Positions 60,128 through 64,000 of a stretch of DNA of 64,000 nt are shown here, in pieces. The stretch covers positions 2,084,501 to 2,148,500 of the forward strand of contig CP136052.1 of the NCBI GenBank assembly GCA_032620915.1. The letters run 5' to 3'. Every line of letters starts with the position of its first letter. Position 1 is the stretch's first letter. A model generated the notes under the pieces. That model was not told the DNA's origin. It did no database searches and saw only the letters and a program-made list of their open reading frames with translations. Source of the DNA: Oscillospiraceae bacterium NTUH-002-81 (GTDB lineage Bacteria; Bacillota; Clostridia; Lachnospirales; Lachnospiraceae). Both the position numbers and the translations under genes were made by a program.

Positions 60128-62266
60128 TTATGCTTTCACTGTTTTCTTTACCTTCAGAGTCTCACTCTCTTTGTAAGGACGGAATAACAGATACAGGAAA
60201 CCAACGACCAGAAGGATCGCCACTACGGTTCCGATACCGAAAGCACCACCTGTCACAACACTGCCAATCTGGTAAATACACAGGGAAACAACATAGGCAA
60301 GTCCACACTGATAGCCGATTGCAAACCAGAACCATTTTGCATTGTTCATCTCACGCTTGATGGCACCCATTGCTGCGAAGCAGGGAGCGCACAGCAGATT
60401 GAATACCATGAAGGACATAGCAGAAATGGCGGTAAAGCTGGATGCCAGTGTTCCCCAGATCTCTTCACCTTCCTCAGATACCTCAGCAAAGCCATACAGA
60501 ATACCAAAGGTACCTACGACGTTCTCTTTTGCCACAAGACCGGTGATCGCCGCAACAGCAGCCTTCCAGTCCCCCCAGCCAAGAGGTGCAAAGATCCATG
60601 CAAAGGCTTTGCCGATAGAAGAAAGAATACCATCACTTAAGTCATCAACCATGCCAAAGTGGCCGTCTACAAATCCAAAGCTGGATGTAAACCACACAAC
60701 AATGGTAGAAAGCAGGATCACAGTACCGGCCTTCTTAATGAATGACCAGCCTCTCTCCCACATGCTTCTGAGTACATTGCTGACTGTCGGCCAGTGATAT
60801 GCCGGAAGCTCCATAACAAAGGGAGCCGGATCCCCGGCGAACATCTTTGTCTTCTTTAAGATAATACCGGAGCAGATGATTGCTGCAATTCCGATAAAGT
60901 AAGCTGCCGGAGCCACCCAGGAAGCACCGTCAAAAATAGCGCCTGCGATCAGAGCGATGATCGGAAGCTTTGCGCCACAGGGAATAAAGGTTGTGGTCAT
61001 AACCGTCATCTTCCGGTCACGGTCATTCTCAATGGTACGGGAAGCCATGACACCTGGTACGCCACATCCGGTACCGATCAGCATCGGGATGAAGGACTTA
61101 CCGGAAAGACCAAATTTACGGAAGATACGGTCCATGATGAATGCAACACGAGCCATGTATCCGCAGGACTCCAGGAATGCCAGGAAGATGAACAGTACGA
61201 GCATCTGAGGAACGAATCCGAGGACAGCACCCACGCCGGCCACAATACCGTCAAGGATCAGACCCTGCAGCCATGCTGCGCAGTGAATGCTCTCCAGGAA
61301 ACCTTCGATTGCCGGAGGGATGATCTCTCCGAACAGCACATCATTGGTCCAGTCAGTCACAAATGCACCAACTGTGGATACAGAAATATAATATACAAAC
61401 CACATCACAACTGCAAAGATCGGCAGGGCCAGCCAGCGGTTGGTTACAATGCGGTCGATCTTATCAGAAATGGTAAGGCTCTGTTTGTTCTTCTTCACAT
61501 AGCAGCCCTCAATGATGGATGCAATGTAAACATAACGCTCGTTGGTGATGATACTCTCCGAATCATCGTCCAGCTTATCCTCAGCCGCCTTGATGATGCT
61601 CTCCACATCCGGCACCTTGCTCATGGTATCTGCGATCTTGTCATCACGTTCGAAAAGCTTGATGGCATAGAATCTTTTCTGGGACTGTGCGATATCGGAA
61701 GGAAGCAGTGCCTCAATGTCCGTAAGAACATTCTCTACTTCCGGAGCAAAGCTATGTACAAATCCGGCCACAGCCTTCTTCTGTGCAAGAGCGACCGCCT
61801 TCTCTGCAGCCTCTGTGATACCGGTTCCCTTCAGAGCGGAAATCTCGACAGCCTCGCATCCCATGTTTTTGGAAAGTGATGCGATGTTGATCTGATCACC
61901 GTTCTTTGCAACGATATCCATCATGTTGACAGCCATCACAACCGGGATGCCAAGCTCCATCAGCTGTGTGGAAAGGTAAAGGTTACGCTCCAGGTTCGTT
62001 CCATCTACGATATTCAGGATCGCATCGGGACGCTCGGTGATCAGGTAGTTTCTGGCCACAACCTCCTCCAGTGTGTACGGAGACAGGGAGTAAATACCAG
62101 GAAGGTCCATGATGATTACGTCTTTGTGTCCTTTTAATTTTCCTTCTTTTTTCTCAACCGTAACGCCCGGCCAGTTTCCGACAAACTGATTGGAACCGGT
62201 CAGCGCATTGAACAGGGTCGTTTTACCACAGTTCGGGTTTCCGGCAAGCGCAATTTTATATGCCAT
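60128..62266 (-). CDS. feoB: Ferrous iron transport protein B
   Basis: A 712-residue inner-membrane ferrous iron transporter. The N-terminal G domain has G1 GNPNCGKTTLFNALTG, G3 DLPGIYSLSPYT and G4 NMMD, followed by a GDI-like helical region (to about 265). The membrane part has Gate motifs (ESCGYMARVAFIMDRIFRKF, IGTGCGVPGVMASRTI) and several helices to the end. Start MAYKIALAGN has AGGAGG upstream. Third gene of the feo operon after two feoA genes. Confidence 0.96.
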   Translation of the reverse strand: MAYKIALAGNPNCGKTTLFNALTGSNQFVGNWPGVTVEKKEGKLKGHKDVIIMDLPGIYSLSPYTLEEVVARNYLITERPDAILNIVDGTNLERNLYLSTQLMELGIPVVMAVNMMDIVAKNGDQINIASLSKNMGCEAVEISALKGTGITEAAEKAVALAQKKAVAGFVHSFAPEVENVLTDIEALLPSDIAQSQKRFYAIKLFERDDKIADTMSKVPDVESIIKAAEDKLDDDSESIITNERYVYIASIIEGCYVKKNKQSLTISDKIDRIVTNRWLALPIFAVVMWFVYYISVSTVGAFVTDWTNDVLFGEIIPPAIEGFLESIHCAAWLQGLILDGIVAGVGAVLGFVPQMLVLFIFLAFLESCGYMARVAFIMDRIFRKFGLSGKSFIPMLIGTGCGVPGVMASRTIENDRDRKMTVMTTTFIPCGAKLPIIALIAGAIFDGASWVAPAAYFIGIAAIICSGIILKKTKMFAGDPAPFVMELPAYHWPTVSNVLRSMWERGWSFIKKAGTVILLSTIVVWFTSSFGFVDGHFGMVDDLSDGILSSIGKAFAWIFAPLGWGDWKAAVAAITGLVAKENVVGTFGILYGFAEVSEEGEEIWGTLASSFTAISAMSFMVFNLLCAPCFAAMGAIKREMNNAKWFWFAIGYQCGLAYVVSLCIYQIGSVVTGGAFGIGTVVAILLVVGFLYLLFRPYKESETLKVKKTVKA

Positions 62267-62358
62267 GCTTCTAATCCTCCTCATTCTATCGGTTAGTAAA
62301 TTCTAACCTTTCGTTTTAAAAAATACAGGGGCTGAAAGTCCAGCCATCCTGTCATTTT

Positions 62359-62580
62359 TTACTGAACTTCAACCATCTCGGCATCTGCTTTACGCAGGGA
62401 TAACTCGTAGCCGCGGACGGTAACCTCCACCGGATCTCCAAGCGGTGCAACTTTACGTACATAGACGTCTGTTCCTTTGGTAATTCCCATGTCCATGATA
62501 CGGCGCTTTACCGCACCCTCTCCATGAAGTTTGACTACTTTTACGGTCTGGCCGCACTTCGCATCCTTCAATGTCTGCAT
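62359..62580 (-). CDS. feoA: Ferrous iron transport protein A (second copy)
   Basis: A 73-residue SH3-like protein, MQTLKDAKCGQTVKVVKLHG, then GAVKRRIMDMGITKGTDVYV, RKVAPLGDPVEVTVRGYELS LRKADAEMV. The MGITKG and APLGDPVE(V) motifs are typical of FeoA, a cytoplasmic partner of FeoB. Start follows AAAGGAG. 38 nt after the first feoA, 92 nt before feoB. Confidence 0.94.
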   Translation of the reverse strand: MQTLKDAKCGQTVKVVKLHGEGAVKRRIMDMGITKGTDVYVRKVAPLGDPVEVTVRGYELSLRKADAEMVEVQ

Positions 62581-62618
62581 TGCTCTTTTCTCCTTTCAAC
62601 GCCTTTTGCTCTGTCTGA

Positions 62619-62831
62619 TCAGATCATGATCTTGTTTGCCATCTCACGGCTGATCGCAACTCTTGACTCCTTCACGTTCACAATCAGATTTCCGTTGATC
62701 TCGGAAACAATGGTGACCAATCCTCCGGGAACAAATCCAAGGCTCTCCAGGAAACGTCTCGTATCCTCCTTGCCGCCGACTTTCTTGATCTCATTGGCTT
62801 CGCCAGTCTTTGCCATCGTTAAGGGCATCAT
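62619..62831 (-). CDS. feoA: Ferrous iron transport protein A (first copy, diverged)
   Basis: A 70-residue FeoA-domain protein, MMPLTMAKTGEANEIKKVGG, KEDTRRFLESLGFVPGGLVT, IVSEINGNLIVNVKESRVAI. Same fold as the next gene but the LG(F)VPG and N-terminal segment differ, as is usual for paired FeoA proteins. The start ATG follows AAGGAGAGG. First gene of the operon. Confidence 0.93.
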   Translation of the reverse strand: MMPLTMAKTGEANEIKKVGGKEDTRRFLESLGFVPGGLVTIVSEINGNLIVNVKESRVAISREMANKIMI

Positions 62832-62888
62832 AATCCTCTCCTTTTCTTTTGCAGGTAGCATTGGCTAACTCTTATTGATAAAAAATAG

Positions 62889-62927
62889 CTAGTTGTCACT
62901 AACCTTCTATAGATTAGCACCCCCTAA
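62889..62927. promoter_or_regulatory. Candidate DtxR-type iron operators in the feo/dtxR intergenic region
   Basis: Two inverted repeats of the same form: CTAG-N6-CTAA (62889-62902) and TTAG-N6-CTAA (62914-62927), the second overlapping the-10 box of the feo promoter. Form and place fit binding by the divergently encoded DtxR-like regulator. Confidence 0.5.
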
Positions 62928-62939
62928 CCCGTTTGTCAA
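62911..62939 (-). promoter_or_regulatory. Sigma-A promoter of the feo operon
   Basis: Minus strand TTGACA (62939-62934), 17-nt spacer, TAATCT (62916-62911), about 80 nt upstream of the first feoA. Confidence 0.75.
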
Positions 62940-63088
62940 TAGTATTTATCAATAAATTTATTCTTTTTTAATGCTTCAAAACATTGGCAATCTCATGATT
63001 TTGTGCTATAATTATTAATTATATTTTGGCATTTCTGACAAATATTTCTCGAAAATCTTGTAAAAATGCCGGACAAGGAGTGACTAAT

Positions 63089-63460
63089 TTGAAAATACAG
63101 GAATCTGCAGAGAATTATCTGGAAACAGTGCTGGTCTTAAGCAAACGCAATCCGGAAGTACGTTCCATCGACGTTGCTACAGAACTGGGATTCTCCAAAC
63201 CCAGTGTCAGTGTTGCCATGAAGAATCTTCGGGAGAACGGATACGTCGTCATTAATAAGGAAGGACATATTTTCCTCACCGATGCCGGACGGGAGATCGC
63301 AGAGATGATCTACGAGCGCCACACGCTACTCTCCACCTGGCTCATCAGCCTGGGTGTTTCTCCGGAGACTGCCGCAGAGGATGCCTGCCGGATGGAGCAC
63401 GTCATCAGTAAGGAATCCTTCAGCGCCATCAAGGAACATGTGGAGAAATACCATATGTAA
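63089..63460 (+). CDS. DtxR/MntR-family metal-dependent regulator
   Basis: A 123-residue regulator from TTG 63089 (AAGGAG 8 nt upstream). The DtxR winged helix is ESAENYLETVLVLSKRNPEV, RSIDVATELGFSKPSVSVAM KNLRENGYV, and the metal-binding helical part includes MIYERHTLLSTWLISLGVSP, CRMEHVISKESFSAIKEHVE. The length is that of the short MntR/IdeR type without an SH3 domain. It faces the feo operon and probably controls it. Confidence 0.93.
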   Translation: MKIQESAENYLETVLVLSKRNPEVRSIDVATELGFSKPSVSVAMKNLRENGYVVINKEGHIFLTDAGREIAEMIYERHTLLSTWLISLGVSPETAAEDACRMEHVISKESFSAIKEHVEKYHM

Positions 63461-63472
63461 TGGAATCATAAG

Positions 63473-63523
63473 AAAGGGAATCACGGACAGATGCAATGTA
63501 TCTTCCAGGATTCCCTTTTTTTC
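63473..63523 (+). terminator. Terminator of the DtxR gene
   Basis: AAAGGGAATC (63473-63482) and GATTCCCTTT (63509-63518) close a hairpin followed by T-rich sequence. Confidence 0.85.
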
Positions 63524-63613
63524 TATTATTCTATGTTCTGCAAGCTTTGCTGCTTCCACACTTTCTTTCCGCCCCAGATCCCGCGATTTCCGGGATTCTC
63601 CCTTCCGGAGTTC

Positions 63614-64000
63614 TTACAGAGAAATCCCGAATTCCTCCGGTCGGAACCGGGGACATACATTTTCAGAAGACGTGATGACAGAGGACGCCAATCTCGTGCC
63701 GATCTCCACCGCCTGTGCCAGTGTCCTGCCATAGGTCAGGCCTGCAGAGACGCCCGCGCAGAACGCATCTCCCGCGCCGGTGGTATCCTTCACCTGTACC
63801 TTTTTGGCCGGACAGATCCCCTTCTCTCCATCTGCTTCCGCATAAACAGCGCCCTGACCGCCCATGGTCACCACCATGGCAGGCACATTGGACACCTGCA
63901 GCCGCTCTGCCAGAATATCCACCATCTCCTCCGGCGTCTTCTCGCTGTAATCATCCGAGAAAAAGATACCTGCCTCCAGCTGGTTGCAGATGAGACAGTC
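63614..64000 (-). CDS. PfkB-family carbohydrate kinase (partial)
   Basis: 129 codons are visible, running off the right edge. Sequence includes CNQLEAGIFFSDDYSEKTPE EM, VPAMVVTMGGQGAVYAE and the ATP/anion-hole motif VKDTTGAGDAFCAGVSAGLT, then the end (RFRPEEFGISL). This is the C-terminal half of a ribokinase-like enzyme. DTTGAGD carries the catalytic base. The sugar is unknown because the substrate-binding half is outside the window. It ends about 90 nt from the DtxR terminator, convergent with it. Confidence 0.9.
   Translation of the reverse strand, partial: DCLICNQLEAGIFFSDDYSEKTPEEMVDILAERLQVSNVPAMVVTMGGQGAVYAEADGEKGICPAKKVQVKDTTGAGDAFCAGVSAGLTYGRTLAQAVEIGTRLASSVITSSENVCPRFRPEEFGISL

Overview
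The window is a piece of a Gram-positive Clostridia chromosome, most likely a gut Lachnospiraceae. This rests on gene content (Rex, ThrS behind a T-box, folate ECF transporter behind a THF riboswitch, a large feo locus, a chorion-like high-cysteine protein, CTn-type mobile DNA), on strong AAGGAGG ribosome sites, and on frequent GTG/TTG starts. No rRNA, tRNA or CRISPR array was seen.

Layout. 1-3.2 kb: mazF (partial), alr and a bifunctional NAD(P)HX repair enzyme. 3.2-7 kb: rex diverging from an ABC-F ATPase across a near-palindromic promoter region, then a ZIP transporter. 7-10.4 kb: an operon for making 2-oxoglutarate (putative Re-citrate synthase, GntR regulator, NADP isocitrate dehydrogenase) with a perfect 22-bp palindromic operator. 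10.4-22.6 kb: mixed housekeeping genes (DUF1653, cytosolic-type subtilisin, deoD, DUF218 protein, REC-GGDEF-EAL protein, ogt, MFS, MATE, folT) and several small conserved unknowns.

22.6-38.5 kb is an integrated, decayed mobile region bounded by a 12-bp inverted repeat (22600-22611 and 38462-38473). It holds conjugative-element remnants (repA, pcfB, the first third or less of virD4, a truncated AAA protein, a broken LPXTG-type surface protein). Nested in it is a mobilizable unit: TnpX-like serine recombinase, TnpW, ECF sigma/anti-sigma pair, DUF3847 protein, MobA/L relaxase with an RSF1010-like oriT, and primase-helicase. That unit is itself interrupted by an IS91-type element carrying a tyrosine recombinase. 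No integrase for the outer element remains.

38.5-44.4 kb: complete fructose PTS operon (fruK-fruA-ptsH-ptsI-fruR). 44.6-52.5 kb: EF-G-like GTPase, aromatic pathway operon (aroF-tyrA-aroA) and a MarR-MATE pair. 52.5-64 kb: thrS with T-box, a two-component system, DUF362 protein, feoA-feoA-feoB-feoB-associated-Fur-like operon facing a DtxR-type regulator, and a partial PfkB sugar kinase.

Two features run across the whole window. First, a dispersed family of intergenic elements (five full copies of about 165-220 bp, one decayed, one miniature) has GATACCA/TGGTATC ends and three internal hairpins whose stems co-vary between copies. I know no name for it, and it is the best candidate for something undescribed. 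Second, at least twelve genes are broken by a single-base change in a mononucleotide run, in core and mobile genes alike. This suggests homopolymer sequencing error rather than biology, so most genes typed here as pseudogenes are probably intact in the organism.
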